Shown: positions 51,026-59,984, counted from the stretch's first letter. The stretch: 64,000 bases of DNA from an uncultured Bacteroidales bacterium (GCA_937899245.1 CALDKB010000054.1:33190-97189), one strand, 5' to 3'. Notes: generated by a model not told the origin, from the sequence alone. Translations and numbers: made by a program.

Positions 51026-51934
51026 TTATTTGGCAGCAAGAGCAGCAAGCGCTATTGAGTACATCTTGGATTTTGCTGAGTCACCGCGAGATGTAAGAAC
51101 GCACGGTACCTTGGCACCCATAACCATTGCGCCGAGGTTTCCGCCACCGAATTTGGTTATGCTCTTGTAGAATACATTTCCTGATTCAATGTTCGGGAAA
51201 ACTATGCAGTCTGCGTCACCTGCAACAGGGCTGGTGAGTTTCTTTGTCTGTGCACATTCCTTGTTGATTGATACGTCCAATGCAAGAGGTCCGTCAACCA
51301 TAGCACCTTTTATCTGTCCGCGTTCCGACATCTTTGCGATTATGGCGGCGTCTACGCATGCCTGCATGCCAGGAAGCATCTGTTCGGTGGCTGCAAGAAT
51401 GGCAACCTTTGGTGTTTCGATTTGCAAAGATTTAGCAACCTTAATGACATAGTTGCAGATGGCAATCTTCTGATTTAAGTCTGGCAATGGAATGATTGCA
51501 ACGTCACCGGCAACCAATAGCTTGTGGTAAGATGGAATTTCGAAAACCGTTACGTGTGAAAGAACAGCCTTCGGTCCTGGCATTAAACCACTTTCCTTGT
51601 TCAAGATTGCACGCATGTACTTGTCGGTGCTCAGAAGGCCTTTCATGAGGATGTCGCCTTCGCCTTTGTTGATAAGAGAAACTGCTACTGCTCCAGCCTT
51701 GTTTTCATCTGCTTCCTGAACGATGCGGAACTTGTTAACGTCGAAATTGTGACGAGCACAAACTTCCTTGATAGTTGCTTCATCACCAACTAGTGTGCCT
51801 TCGATAATGCCTTCTTGAATTGCATTGTAAACTGCTTCGATTGTGTGGTCGTCGTTTGCGTAAGCCGCAACTAGTCTTTTCTTTTCTCTAGTCTTGAGGA
51901 CGGTTAGAACGTCATCTAATTTTTTTATATCCAT
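51026..51934 (-). CDS. ptb: Phosphate butyryltransferase
   Basis: A 302-residue phosphate acyltransferase; ATG 51934 (MDIKKLDDVLTVLKTREKKR) is the family start, while the frame runs 36 codons upstream. Typical Ptb blocks are DILMKGLLSTDKYMRAIL, GLMPGPKAVLSHV, PDLNQKIAICNYV and GALVMGAKVPCVLTSRGDS-like VMGAKVPCVLTSRGD at the end. It converts butyryl-CoA to butyryl phosphate for butyrate kinase, encoded immediately after it, giving ATP in the last step of butyrate fermentation. Confidence 0.95.
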   Translation of the reverse strand: MDIKKLDDVLTVLKTREKKRLVAAYANDDHTIEAVYNAIQEGIIEGTLVGDEATIKEVCARHNFDVNKFRIVQEADENKAGAVAVSLINKGEGDILMKGLLSTDKYMRAILNKESGLMPGPKAVLSHVTVFEIPSYHKLLVAGDVAIIPLPDLNQKIAICNYVIKVAKSLQIETPKVAILAATEQMLPGMQACVDAAIIAKMSERGQIKGAMVDGPLALDVSINKECAQTKKLTSPVAGDADCIVFPNIESGNVFYKSITKFGGGNLGAMVMGAKVPCVLTSRGDSAKSKMYSIALAALAAK

Positions 51935-52299
51935 GATAATTTTATAATTATTAATTTTTGTCTTCCTTTTGAGTGCCACTAAAATAGTAATTTTTTTGTG
52001 AAACAAATTTCCATATCTGCTTTTTTTTTTAATAGTTGGCATTAGATATTTGTTAATAATTCTCTAAAGTCAACACTTATAGCAAGTTCACTTTGCATAA
52101 ATTGAAAAAAAATGTTTAAAAACATTGTGCTTAGTTGCTTGACCCGGACTTGGCGTGTCGAATTTAATGCCGTTTTCTTTTGTTTGCGCTTATATAATAT
52201 AGGTAATCGGCTTAAGATGGAAAAGCATTTTAAACTCATTTAACAAAAACTAGGATTTTTCATTTTGTAATTTGTTTATCTTTGCAAAAAAATCATAGT
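51935..52299. other. Divergent promoter region between ptb and GT2 gene
   Basis: This is an AT-rich gap with no gene. It must hold the promoters for ptb (minus) and the GT2 gene (plus). A good plus-strand -7 box is at 52277-52284; a long T run lies near 52021-52031. Nothing else was recognised. Confidence 0.55.
52277..52284 (+). promoter_or_regulatory. -7 box TATCTTTG upstream of GT2 gene
   Basis: TATCTTTG matches TAnnTTTG, 15 bases before the ATG at 52300. The -33 box is not clear. Confidence 0.5.
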
Positions 52300-53253
52300 A
52301 TGGATATTTCTGTAGTTGTTCCATTATATAATGAGGAGGAATCCTTGCCGGAATTGTGCGAATGGATAGTTCGCGTGATGAATGAAAATTCGTTTTCGTA
52401 TGAAATTTTGTTTGTTGATGATGGCAGTACCGACGGTTCTTGGAAAGTTGTCAACGAATTGAAGACGAAGCATGAGCAGATCCGAGGCATTTCCTTCCGT
52501 CGCAATTATGGCAAGTCGGCTGCATTGCAGGTCGGTTTTCAGGCTGCCAAAGGCGATGTTGTCATTACGATGGATGCCGACATGCAGGATAGCCCCGATG
52601 AAGTGCCCGAACTTTACCGCATGATAAAGGACGACGGCTACGATTTGGTTTCCGGATGGAAGAAAAAGCGTTACGACAATACATTTACCAAAAACATACC
52701 TTCGAAGATATATAATGCAACTGCTCGCCGTGTGACTGGCTTGAAGCTTCACGATATGAATTGCGGCTTGAAAGCATATCGAAATAAAGTCATCAAGAAT
52801 ATTGAAATTTATGGCGAGATGCATCGATATATTCCATATCTGGCAAAAAATGCTGGTTTTACAAAAATAGGAGAGAAGGTTGTCGAGCATCGTAAGCGCC
52901 AGTTCGGCGTTTCTAAGTTTGGATTGGACAGGTTTGTACATGGTTACCTCGATTTGTTCTCGTTGTACTTCCTGTCGCGTTTCGGAAAACGCCCCATGCA
53001 CTTCTTCGGCTTGTGGGGAAGCGTGATGTTTATAATTGGCTTTGTCGCTATTTGTGTTGTCGGTGGTATCAAGATTGCAGCATTGTGCAATCACACTCCG
53101 GCTCCTCTCGTAACCGATACGGCGTATTTCTATCTCGCACTCGTTATGATGATTCTTGGCACTCAGATGTTCCTTTCCGGCTTTGTCGGTGAGATGATTT
53201 CGCGAAATTCAACAATCAGGAACGATTATCAGATAGAGGAAACTATCGACTAA
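52300..53253 (+). CDS. GT2 polyprenyl-phosphate-type glycosyltransferase
   Basis: A 317-residue membrane glycosyltransferase; ATG 52300 (MDISVVVPLYNEEESLPEL) is six codons inside the open frame. The GT-A domain has FVDDGSTDGS (about 41-50), VITMDADMQDSPDEVP with the DxD-type metal site, and KLHDMNCGLKAYR. Two C-terminal membrane helices follow (about 235-257 and 275-300). The pattern matches DPM1/ArnC/GtrB-like enzymes that load a sugar onto polyprenyl phosphate for transfer to glycans or lipids. Confidence 0.92.
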   Translation: MDISVVVPLYNEEESLPELCEWIVRVMNENSFSYEILFVDDGSTDGSWKVVNELKTKHEQIRGISFRRNYGKSAALQVGFQAAKGDVVITMDADMQDSPDEVPELYRMIKDDGYDLVSGWKKKRYDNTFTKNIPSKIYNATARRVTGLKLHDMNCGLKAYRNKVIKNIEIYGEMHRYIPYLAKNAGFTKIGEKVVEHRKRQFGVSKFGLDRFVHGYLDLFSLYFLSRFGKRPMHFFGLWGSVMFIIGFVAICVVGGIKIAALCNHTPAPLVTDTAYFYLALVMMILGTQMFLSGFVGEMISRNSTIRNDYQIEETID

Positions 53254-53360
53254 TCAGTCTGATTCCATAAATTACATGATGTAAAAGCAATGTGCCCGGT
53301 ATGTTTGAAAAGCATATCGACATTGTTGTTAATATGTTTATAAAACATATTTTTTTGTCT

Positions 53361-53390
53361 TTTGTATTTCAAGGCAAAAAATTATTTTTG
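53361..53390 (+). promoter_or_regulatory. Promoter of pta-ackA
   Basis: A TTTG -33 box (53361-53364) and TATTTTTG -7 box (53383-53390) lie 18 bases apart, close to the Bacteroidota sigma-factor pattern, 40 bases before the pta start. Confidence 0.6.
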
Positions 53391-53429
53391 GAAATCAAAA
53401 TTTTAGAATAACTAAATTGAAATAATACA

Positions 53430-54440
53430 ATGGATTTAATTCAAGAAATTATCAAGAACGCACAGGCAAACAAGCAGCGCATTGTGCTCCCAGAAGGTGA
53501 TGAACCACGTACATTAAAGGCAGCAGACCAAATTATTGCAGACGGAATCGCAGACGTTATCCTAATCGGTCCGGCTCAAAAAATAGCAGATATGACTGCT
53601 GAATTTGGTCTTAAGAATATCGGTAAGGCTCGTATCATCGATCCTAAGAATAATCCCGATAAGCAGAAATATGCTGAAATGCTTTACGAAATCCGCAAGG
53701 CAAAAGGTATGACCATGGAACAGGCTGAAGGTTTGGCTGAGAACTTCATGTACCTCGGTATACTTTTGGTTAAGGCTGGTGAGGCCGACGGCTTGGTTAG
53801 TGGCGCTCGTTCAACTACTGGCGATATGTTGCGTCCGGCTTTGCAGATTATTAAGACCGTTCCTGGCGTAAGTTGTGTTTCTGGTGCTTTCATTATGTTC
53901 CTTCCGGAAGGAAGCAAGTACGGTACCGACGGCAAGATGGTTTTCGCCGACTGCGCCGTTACTCCAATGCCAGATGCAAAGCAGCTTGCCGAAATCGCAA
54001 TCTGTACTGCTGATACAGCAAAGAACATTGCAAAGATCGACCCTGCTGTTGCAATCCTCAGTTTCTCTACAAAGGGCTCCGCAAAGCACGAAGTTGTTGA
54101 CAAGGTTATTGAAGCTACAAGATTGGCACAGGAAGCACGTCCAGACCTTCTTCTCGACGGCGAACTCCAGGCTGATGCAGCTATCGTTCCATCTGTAGGT
54201 TCTAGCAAGGCTCCTAACAGCAAGGTTGCTGGCAAGGCCAACACATTGGTATTCCCATGCCTCGAAGTTGGTAATATCGCTTACAAGCTCGTTCAGCGTT
54301 TGGCTGGTGCAGAGGCTGTAGGTCCAGTTCTACAAGGTCTTGCAAAGCCATGTAACGACTTGAGCCGCGGATGTTCTGTAGAAGACGTTTACAAACTTGT
54401 TGCTATCACTTGCAACCAGGCAATTGCTCAGAAAAAATAA
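53430..54440 (+). CDS. pta: Phosphate acetyltransferase
   Basis: A 336-residue short-type Pta (IVLPEGDEPRTLKAADQI, AGEADGLVSGARSTTGDMLRPAL, FADCAVTPMPDAKQLAEIA, LQADAAIVPSVGSSKAPNS, GKANTLVFPCLEVGNIAYKLVQR). It converts acetyl-CoA to acetyl phosphate, which AckA (24 bases downstream) turns into acetate plus ATP. It lacks the N-terminal regulatory domain of long Pta proteins. Codon choice is strongly biased, suggesting high expression. Confidence 0.97.
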   Translation: MDLIQEIIKNAQANKQRIVLPEGDEPRTLKAADQIIADGIADVILIGPAQKIADMTAEFGLKNIGKARIIDPKNNPDKQKYAEMLYEIRKAKGMTMEQAEGLAENFMYLGILLVKAGEADGLVSGARSTTGDMLRPALQIIKTVPGVSCVSGAFIMFLPEGSKYGTDGKMVFADCAVTPMPDAKQLAEIAICTADTAKNIAKIDPAVAILSFSTKGSAKHEVVDKVIEATRLAQEARPDLLLDGELQADAAIVPSVGSSKAPNSKVAGKANTLVFPCLEVGNIAYKLVQRLAGAEAVGPVLQGLAKPCNDLSRGCSVEDVYKLVAITCNQAIAQKK

Positions 54441-54463
54441 TCATTAACAAAATATTTTAAAGA

Positions 54464-55681
54464 ATGAAGATATTAGTATTAAACTGCGGTAGTTCGTCAA
54501 TAAAATATCAGCTCATCAACCTTGGCGCAAACAACGAATCTATCGTAATGGCAAAAGGTCTTCTCGAAAGAATAGGCCTCGAAATGGGTGAATTCACTCA
54601 CAAGTACAACGGTCAGAAGCATTATGAACAAGTTCCTATCAAGGACCATACAGAAGGTATAAAGATGGTTTTGAAGGCTCTTGTTGACCCGGAAATGGGC
54701 GTAATAAAGGACCTTAAGGAAATCGAAGCTGTTGGTAACCGCGTTGCTCACGGTGGAGAACTTTTCAAAGGCAGCTGCCTCGTTAACGATGAAGTTATCG
54801 AAAAGATTAAATCTCTTGCAGATCTTGCTCCTTTGCACACTCCTGGCAACTTGGCTGGTATCTACGCTATGCGCGAAGTATTGCCAAATGTTCCTCAGTC
54901 TGTTGTTTTTGATACTGCTTTCCATCAGACACTTCCTCCTAAGTCGTACTTGTATGGTTTGCCATACGAATATTATGAGAAATATCATCTCCGTCGTTAC
55001 GGCTTCCACGGAACAAGCCATCGCTTTGTTGCTGAAAAGGCTGCAAAGATGGTCGGCAAGAATTGGGAAGACCTTAAGATTATCAGCTGCCACTTGGGTA
55101 GCGGTGCTTCAATAGCAGCAATCGACCACGGAAAGTCTGTCGACACAACTATGGGTCTTACTGCTTTGGAAGGCCTTGTTATGGGTAGCCGTCCTGGCGA
55201 TGTCGATCCGGGTGCAATTCTTTTCGTAATCGAAAAGGAACTTGCTGCTGGCAAGACAATGAAGGATATAACAAACATCATTTACAAGAAGAGCGGTCTG
55301 GTTGGTATCAGCGGCGGTAAGCAGGATATGCGTGACATTCGCGCTGGCCGTGATGCTGGTGACGAACGTAGCACATACGCTTTCGATATGTTTGCTCAGA
55401 GAGTAAAACGTTATATCGGTGGTTACATGGCTGAAATGGGTGGATGCGACATCTTGTTGTTCACAGGTGGTATTGGCGAAAATGCATGGTTCATGCGTCA
55501 CCCGATACTTGAGAACATGGAATGCCTTGGCGTAAAGGTTGATATGGACCTCAACGACAAGATCATGGGCGAAGATGCTGTCATCTCAACTCCTGATTCA
55601 AAGGTTACTACTATTGTTGTTACAACCGATGAGGAATATGTAATCGCAATGGATACCATGAATCTTGTTTTAGGTAAATAA
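54464..55681 (+). CDS. ackA: Acetate kinase
   Basis: A 405-residue kinase with LNCGSSSIKYQLI, VFDTAFHQTLPP, YGFHGTSHRFVAEKAA, ISCHLGSGASIAAIDHGKS, TALEGLVMGSRPGDVDPGAI and FTGGIGENA, all standard for AckA. It makes ATP and acetate from acetyl phosphate, the main energy-yielding step of acetate fermentation. It is the second gene of the pta-ackA operon and is followed by a terminator. Confidence 0.98.
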   Translation: MKILVLNCGSSSIKYQLINLGANNESIVMAKGLLERIGLEMGEFTHKYNGQKHYEQVPIKDHTEGIKMVLKALVDPEMGVIKDLKEIEAVGNRVAHGGELFKGSCLVNDEVIEKIKSLADLAPLHTPGNLAGIYAMREVLPNVPQSVVFDTAFHQTLPPKSYLYGLPYEYYEKYHLRRYGFHGTSHRFVAEKAAKMVGKNWEDLKIISCHLGSGASIAAIDHGKSVDTTMGLTALEGLVMGSRPGDVDPGAILFVIEKELAAGKTMKDITNIIYKKSGLVGISGGKQDMRDIRAGRDAGDERSTYAFDMFAQRVKRYIGGYMAEMGGCDILLFTGGIGENAWFMRHPILENMECLGVKVDMDLNDKIMGEDAVISTPDSKVTTIVVTTDEEYVIAMDTMNLVLGK

Positions 55682-55700
55682 AACATTGATAACCAATATG

Positions 55701-55738
55701 GAGAGGTCGTGACTATGCTCAAGACCTCTCTTTTTGTT
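55701..55738 (+). terminator. Terminator after ackA
   Basis: gagaggtc (55701-55708) and gacctctc (55723-55730) pair around a 14-base loop and are followed by a T-rich tail. Confidence 0.85.
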
Positions 55739-55871
55739 TTTTGAAAAAATTTCGCTTGCCAAGCGTTAACCTGTGCTACGATGATATAATTTCATTTGCG
55801 TATGCTCAGAAGGCGAAAGAATGCTAATCGGACTTAATAGTCAATGTCAAATCGTTAATCTTAAAACCAGT

Positions 55872-56195
55872 ATGTCTATTTTTTATCTCATAATCGCAGC
55901 AATTTTCGAAGTAGGATGGCCTCTCGGCTTTAAGCTTTCCGATACACATCCAGAACATTTCTGGCTGTATATTTCTCTGGCGGCAGTAAGCATGATTCTT
56001 AGTGGCGTGTTCCTTTATCTTGCGCAGCGCACAATTCCCATTAGCACTGCATATATCATCTGGACTGGAATAGGTGCTGTGTGTACTTTCGTTATTGGCA
56101 TCCTTTTTTTTGGCGATGCGGCTTCGCTGCTCAGAATGTTTTTCGCCCTGATGATTTTGGTTGGCGTTGTTGGCTTGGAACAGACTGCAAAGTAG
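55872..56195 (+). CDS. SMR family exporter, SugE/Gdx-like
   Basis: A 107-residue membrane protein with four helices; ATG 55872 is 17 codons into the open frame. The motif AAIFEVGWPLGFKLS carries the conserved membrane Glu, and ISTAYIIWTGIGAVCTFVIG is typical of small multidrug resistance proteins. The EVGWPLGFK pattern favours the SugE/Gdx branch, which exports guanidinium, over EmrE; homodimer assembly is expected. No guanidine riboswitch was recognised upstream. Confidence 0.88.
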   Translation: MSIFYLIIAAIFEVGWPLGFKLSDTHPEHFWLYISLAAVSMILSGVFLYLAQRTIPISTAYIIWTGIGAVCTFVIGILFFGDAASLLRMFFALMILVGVVGLEQTAK

Positions 56196-56268
56196 AAAAA
56201 TAATGTGTAGCATAGCTGTGCTTTAAACATTTAAATCTTAAACACTTCAACTTTTCAAACAACTTCCT

Positions 56269-56276
56269 TATCTTTG
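56269..56276 (+). promoter_or_regulatory. -7 box TATCTTTG upstream of methyltransferase operon
   Basis: TATCTTTG matches TAnnTTTG, 16 bases before the ATG at 56293, at the head of five overlapping genes. Confidence 0.55.
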
Positions 56277-56292
56277 CACAAAATTTATTCTT

Positions 56293-57033
56293 ATGGCTTT
56301 ACGGGAATCTTTCGAAACCAGCGGGAATCTTCTTTTCAAGCGACGTAGCTGGTTGCCGGTTGTGATATTGTTGCCGGGAGCGGCATGGTTCGCTTATATG
56401 TCATATCAGCGTGCCGAGGTTATGCCGTGGTGGCTGCCGGTTATTTTCTTATGTGTCGGCTTTGTGGGATTGGCAATCCGTATTTGCACAGTCGGTCATA
56501 CTCCAAAGGGAACAAGCGGCCGAAATACTTCACAAGGTCAGGTGGCTGAACAATTAAATACTTCAGGTATATATTCTACTGTTCGTCATCCTTTGTATCT
56601 GGGCAATTTTTTCATGTGGTTGGCTCCGGCCCTTATGGTCATGGATCTGTGGTTCATTTTGTTTTTCTGCGTCGCTTATTGGATTTATTACGAGAGGATA
56701 ATGTATGCCGAGGAGGCTTTCTTGCGCCGAAAGTTCGGCGACCCGTATCTAGAATGGGCAAATAAAACACCGGCCTTTATACCTAATTTCAAGAACCATT
56801 GCAAGTCTAATCTGCCGTTTTCGATTCGTAATGTGCTCAAACGCGAATACAACGGATTTTTCAACCTTATACTTATTATGACTTGTTTCCGTGTACTTGA
56901 TTTTGCAATAGTTGAGCATCGTTTTTATCTCGATTGCGTGTGGATTGGCATTTTCGCTGCCGGTCTGTTCATATTCCTGGTGCTGAAGATTTTGAAGAAG
57001 TTCACAAAGGTTTTGAATGTGGAGGGTAGATAA
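56293..57033 (+). CDS. Isoprenylcysteine/phospholipid methyltransferase-like membrane protein
   Basis: A 246-residue integral membrane protein with a PEMT/ICMT-type core: SGIYSTVRHPLYLGNFFMW binds SAM, and the C-terminal YAEEAFLRRKFGDPYLEW motif completes the site. Two helices precede the core and two more follow it. The block TPKGTSGRNT..Q..E.LNTSG resembles LmtA-type lipid A 1-phosphate O-methyltransferases, so lipid A methylation is possible, but a generic small-molecule or lipid methyltransferase cannot be excluded. First of five genes with one- to seventeen-base overlaps. Confidence 0.78.
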   Translation: MALRESFETSGNLLFKRRSWLPVVILLPGAAWFAYMSYQRAEVMPWWLPVIFLCVGFVGLAIRICTVGHTPKGTSGRNTSQGQVAEQLNTSGIYSTVRHPLYLGNFFMWLAPALMVMDLWFILFFCVAYWIYYERIMYAEEAFLRRKFGDPYLEWANKTPAFIPNFKNHCKSNLPFSIRNVLKREYNGFFNLILIMTCFRVLDFAIVEHRFYLDCVWIGIFAAGLFIFLVLKILKKFTKVLNVEGR

Positions 57034-57638
57034 TGAGAAAGTTACTTTTGCCAATATTTATTTTTTGTGTTGCGATGTGCTCTTCTTGCAAGGATAAGGC
57101 AGAGGGCCCGCATGGCAATCTGATAACAAGAAAGATTCTTTATGATGTTCCGGTTGTTAATATGCAACTCGAAGACAGAACTGTAAACAATCCGAATTGG
57201 TTTTGGGAAAACTTGCCTTATCCGGATGGCGATGGATTTATCGATAAGCTTTATGCAGACGCCCGTGATGGTGAAATACCTTTATATTATTACGATATGG
57301 AGGGCGATTACGAGCATTTGGAACGAATCCCAAAGAAGGAGGTTGAAAAGATGTTTGCGGAGGAAATGACAGTTTCGCTTCCTGTGCCTGATTTCTACGA
57401 TGAAACAACTAATACATTCGTTCCGCGTCCAAATGTTGAATTTCCTCTTGATGCTCAGCATATTCATAAGCTTAGGTTCCTCGAGGAATGGTATGACGAT
57501 GATGGAATGCTCGTGAAGAAAGTTCTTGCTGTTGCCCCTGTTTTTACAATAAATATAGTCGGAAACGATGCTCAAGAAGGTTATGTGTATAACACGGTGA
57601 AGTTTTGGATAATGGCAGACGAAAAACTTTTGAAGTAA
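57033..57638 (+). CDS. Lipoprotein, unknown function
   Basis: A 201-residue lipoprotein (Cys19 in AMCSSCKDK). The mature protein has a repeated-looking layout (RKILYDVPVVNMQL, YPDGDGFIDKLYADARDGEI, YNTVKFWIMADEKLLK) that is reminiscent of GldN-like gliding proteins, but the match is not strong enough to name. It overlaps both neighbours by one base, which indicates translational coupling within the five-gene operon. Confidence 0.8.
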   Translation: MRKLLLPIFIFCVAMCSSCKDKAEGPHGNLITRKILYDVPVVNMQLEDRTVNNPNWFWENLPYPDGDGFIDKLYADARDGEIPLYYYDMEGDYEHLERIPKKEVEKMFAEEMTVSLPVPDFYDETTNTFVPRPNVEFPLDAQHIHKLRFLEEWYDDDGMLVKKVLAVAPVFTINIVGNDAQEGYVYNTVKFWIMADEKLLK

Positions 57639-58156
57639 TGGAAGAGTATAATGTTGTATATCAGCGTGAGTCAATTGAGTTTGTGACTGTGGCAAAGGAA
57701 TTTGTCGCTTTTTTGGAGGGCGCACGCGAGTTTTCAAAGGATGTTTTTATTGACAGGTCGGTAAAGATATTGCCATTGTTATACCTTAAGGGTGCTTTGC
57801 TTCCCGATGTTGTTGATTATGATGAGGATTTCTCCGAAAAGTTTGTCGACGAGGCAACTTGGTCGTATATTCAGCAGATAACATCTGCAAAACTGGAGGA
57901 GGACGACGATTATATTCAGCTGCAGGATGTCGGATTCGTTAGTTCGATGGATTCGATGAGTGTTGGCTTGTCCGAAATTTTTGCAGATCTGTATCAGGAA
58001 ATGGCAGACCTTGTTGGTGCATACCGTATTGCAAATGATGATGTTATGCTTGCTGCATTGGCGTGTTGCAAGAATAATTTTTCAGAATACTGGGGCATTC
58101 GCCTGTTGGCCTTATTGAAAACTCTGCACGAAAAAAAATATCATTGCAATGACTGA
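57638..58156 (+). CDS. DUF5063 family protein
   Basis: A 172-residue cytosolic protein starting at ATG 57638 (MEEYNVVYQRESIEFVTVAK); the frame is open 11 codons further upstream inside the lipoprotein gene. The sequence FVTVAKEFVAFLE and VKILPLLYLKGALLP fit DUF5063, known only from Bacteroidota, often beside a 3'-5' exonuclease gene, as here (8-base overlap). Function unknown. Confidence 0.8.
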   Translation: MEEYNVVYQRESIEFVTVAKEFVAFLEGAREFSKDVFIDRSVKILPLLYLKGALLPDVVDYDEDFSEKFVDEATWSYIQQITSAKLEEDDDYIQLQDVGFVSSMDSMSVGLSEIFADLYQEMADLVGAYRIANDDVMLAALACCKNNFSEYWGIRLLALLKTLHEKKYHCND

Positions 58157-58757
58157 TGAATACAGGTCAAATATTACTTCAGAAGAAATCCTAGCATTGC
58201 CATTGTGTGCATACGAAGGAGAGGTCGTATGTGTAGATTCGATGGAAAAGTTCAATCAGGTGAAGGATGAGCTTTTCCTGGAACCATTGTGGGGGTTCGA
58301 TACGGAGACGAAGCCATGTTTCAAGAAGGGACAGGCAAACAGCAAGAATGTAGCGTTGTTGCAGCTAAGCAGCAGAGAGAAAACATATATCTTTAGGCTG
58401 AGCATCATAGGACTTCCGCAGGAGTTGAAGGACTTTTTGTCGTCGGAGCGGTTTGTGAAGATTGGCCTTTCGAGTCGCGACGACATCAAGGGCTTGCAAA
58501 AACTGTCGATGTTTGAACCTGCCGGATTTGTCGATTTGCAAAGCATTGCGCCAAATTATGGAATAGCGGAAAAGGGACTTCGTAAGATGGCGGCCATTGT
58601 GCTCGGATATCGAATATCAAAATCACAGCAGCTCAGCAACTGGGAGGCCGAAGTGCTGACAGACAAGCAAATTACCTATGCGGCTACCGATTCGTGGGTG
58701 ACGCGAGCCATTTATGTTAAATTGACAAGTGGAATAGCCAATGGAAACAATATTTAA
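58149..58757 (+). CDS. 3'-5' exonuclease, DEDDy type
   Basis: A 202-residue RNase D-like exonuclease. Metal-binding residues are Asp51 and Glu53 (WGFDTETKP), an Asp in GLSSRDDIKGL (near 117) and the Y...D motif ITYAATDSW (near 176-183). There is no HRDC domain, so it acts as a stand-alone exonuclease on nucleic acid 3' ends. It overlaps the thioesterase gene by 17 bases. Confidence 0.9.
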   Translation: MTDEYRSNITSEEILALPLCAYEGEVVCVDSMEKFNQVKDELFLEPLWGFDTETKPCFKKGQANSKNVALLQLSSREKTYIFRLSIIGLPQELKDFLSSERFVKIGLSSRDDIKGLQKLSMFEPAGFVDLQSIAPNYGIAEKGLRKMAAIVLGYRISKSQQLSNWEAEVLTDKQITYAATDSWVTRAIYVKLTSGIANGNNI

Positions 58758-59142
58758 ATATAGAGTCCTATATGCCGATACGGATGCGATGGGCGTCGTG
58801 TACTATGGCAACTACCTTAGGATTTATGAGGCGGCGAGAGGCGATTTTTTGCGTCGGATAGATATGCCTTTCTCCAGATTGGCCGACGAGTACAGGATTA
58901 TTAGTCCTGTCGTTAATGTTAATGTTAAATATCATAAGTTCGCATGCCTCGATGACGAAATAACCATCAGGACAAAAATCTCCTCGATGGCAGGAGCAAG
59001 AATGGTTTTCTCACAGTCCATTTATAATGCAGACTCCGTGTTGCTTAACGAGGCTGACGTAACTGTTGCTTTTGTCGATATGGACAAGCGCCGTCCTGTT
59101 AGAGTGCCAGATTTTTTCAAGGACTTTTTGTCTGGCGAATAG
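58741..59142 (+). CDS. Acyl-CoA thioesterase, YbgC/4HBT family
   Basis: A 133-residue hotdog-fold protein. The family signature YADTDAMGVVYYGNYLRIYEAAR contains the catalytic Asp (DTDAMGVVYYGNYL). YbgC-type thioesterases cleave acyl-CoA or acyl-ACP and act near the Tol-Pal system in other bacteria; there are no tol genes here. It is the last gene of the 56293-59142 operon. Confidence 0.93.
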   Translation: METIFKYRVLYADTDAMGVVYYGNYLRIYEAARGDFLRRIDMPFSRLADEYRIISPVVNVNVKYHKFACLDDEITIRTKISSMAGARMVFSQSIYNADSVLLNEADVTVAFVDMDKRRPVRVPDFFKDFLSGE

Positions 59143-59229
59143 TTTGATTATTAAATAATTAGTATAATTATCAAACTATAGTGTTCACAAATAAAAGTAT
59201 CTTTATATATGTTACTAAGATAAAAAATA

Positions 59230-59237
59230 TACTTTTG
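59230..59237 (+). promoter_or_regulatory. -7 box TACTTTTG upstream of zeta-type kinase
   Basis: TACTTTTG fits TAnnTTTG, 14 bases before the ATG at 59252. Confidence 0.45.
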
Positions 59238-59251
59238 CAGAAATTGGTGTT

Positions 59252-59830
59252 ATGAATATGTATGTAATCGCCGGTTGCAATGGGGCAGGAAAGACTACAG
59301 CTTCATATTCTATTTTGCCAGAAATGCTGGATTGTACGGAATTTATAAATTCCGATGAGATAGCCAAGGGGTTGTCTCCGTTCCAGCCGAAGGCGGTAAA
59401 GTTTGAAGCAACAAGGATAATGCTCGAGCGAATGCGGACTTTGATAGAACTTGGATCTGATTTCGCATTTGAGACAACACTGGCGACTAAGACGTTCGAG
59501 GCCATCCTGAAAAGGGCGAAGGAAAAGGGCTACAAGATTACCTTGGTATTCTTTTGGCTCGATACGCCCGAATTGGCTTATTGTCGTGTTCAGGAGCGCG
59601 TGGCGCATGGCGGACATGACGTGCCAAAGGATGTCGTATATCGAAGATATGTCATGGGGACCAGATATCTCTCCAAGATATATATTCCGATGGTCGACTA
59701 TTGGATGATAATCGACAATTCAAATAATCCGTTCAAACTTGTAGCGGATGGCGCCAAAAATGAAATTTTTAATGTATATTGCGAAAGTACTTTTAATAAA
59801 ATAGTTGTTGATGGAAAATTGCGAAATTAA
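59252..59830 (+). CDS. Zeta-toxin-type P-loop kinase
   Basis: A 192-residue P-loop protein (Walker A GCNGAGKTT at about 8-16). Residues EFINSDEIAKGLSPFQP and FETTLATKTFEAILKRAKEKGYKI match the zeta-toxin family fold, with the arginine-rich R..RV..GGH..P...RRY block (about 112-133) that positions ATP. Zeta toxins phosphorylate UDP-N-acetylglucosamine; chromosomal zeta-like kinases can act on other substrates. A 57-residue gene overlaps its 3' end, so this is a candidate toxin-antitoxin pair. Confidence 0.85.
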   Translation: MNMYVIAGCNGAGKTTASYSILPEMLDCTEFINSDEIAKGLSPFQPKAVKFEATRIMLERMRTLIELGSDFAFETTLATKTFEAILKRAKEKGYKITLVFFWLDTPELAYCRVQERVAHGGHDVPKDVVYRRYVMGTRYLSKIYIPMVDYWMIIDNSNNPFKLVADGAKNEIFNVYCESTFNKIVVDGKLRN

Positions 59831-59984
59831 GGAACTCAGGAAGAAGATACTCAATGGCTTGAATCTTTCTTATCGAAAATTGCTTGAGACAAAAAAACAG
59901 CAGAATGAAACGCTTGTCGTATCCGAAGGTGGCAAGGTGGTAGCTTTGGATGCTAAGAAAGTTAGGTTGAAAATTTTTAAGTAG
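59811..59984 (+). CDS. Small partner of the zeta-type kinase
   Basis: A 57-residue protein (MENCEIKELRKKILNGLNLS at the start, SEGGKVVALDAKKVRLKIFK at the end). It begins 20 bases before the kinase stop, in another frame, so translation is coupled. It is basic and helical in its first half. Position after a zeta-type kinase suggests an antitoxin or modulator, but the order toxin-then-partner is unlike classical epsilon-zeta, and no family was recognised. Confidence 0.7.
   Translation: MENCEIKELRKKILNGLNLSYRKLLETKKQQNETLVVSEGGKVVALDAKKVRLKIFK

Noticed and set aside
55682..55871. Guanidine riboswitch before the SugE-like exporter
   Set aside because: The conserved ACGR-type loops of known guanidine riboswitches were not recognised; the only clear structure is the ackA terminator.
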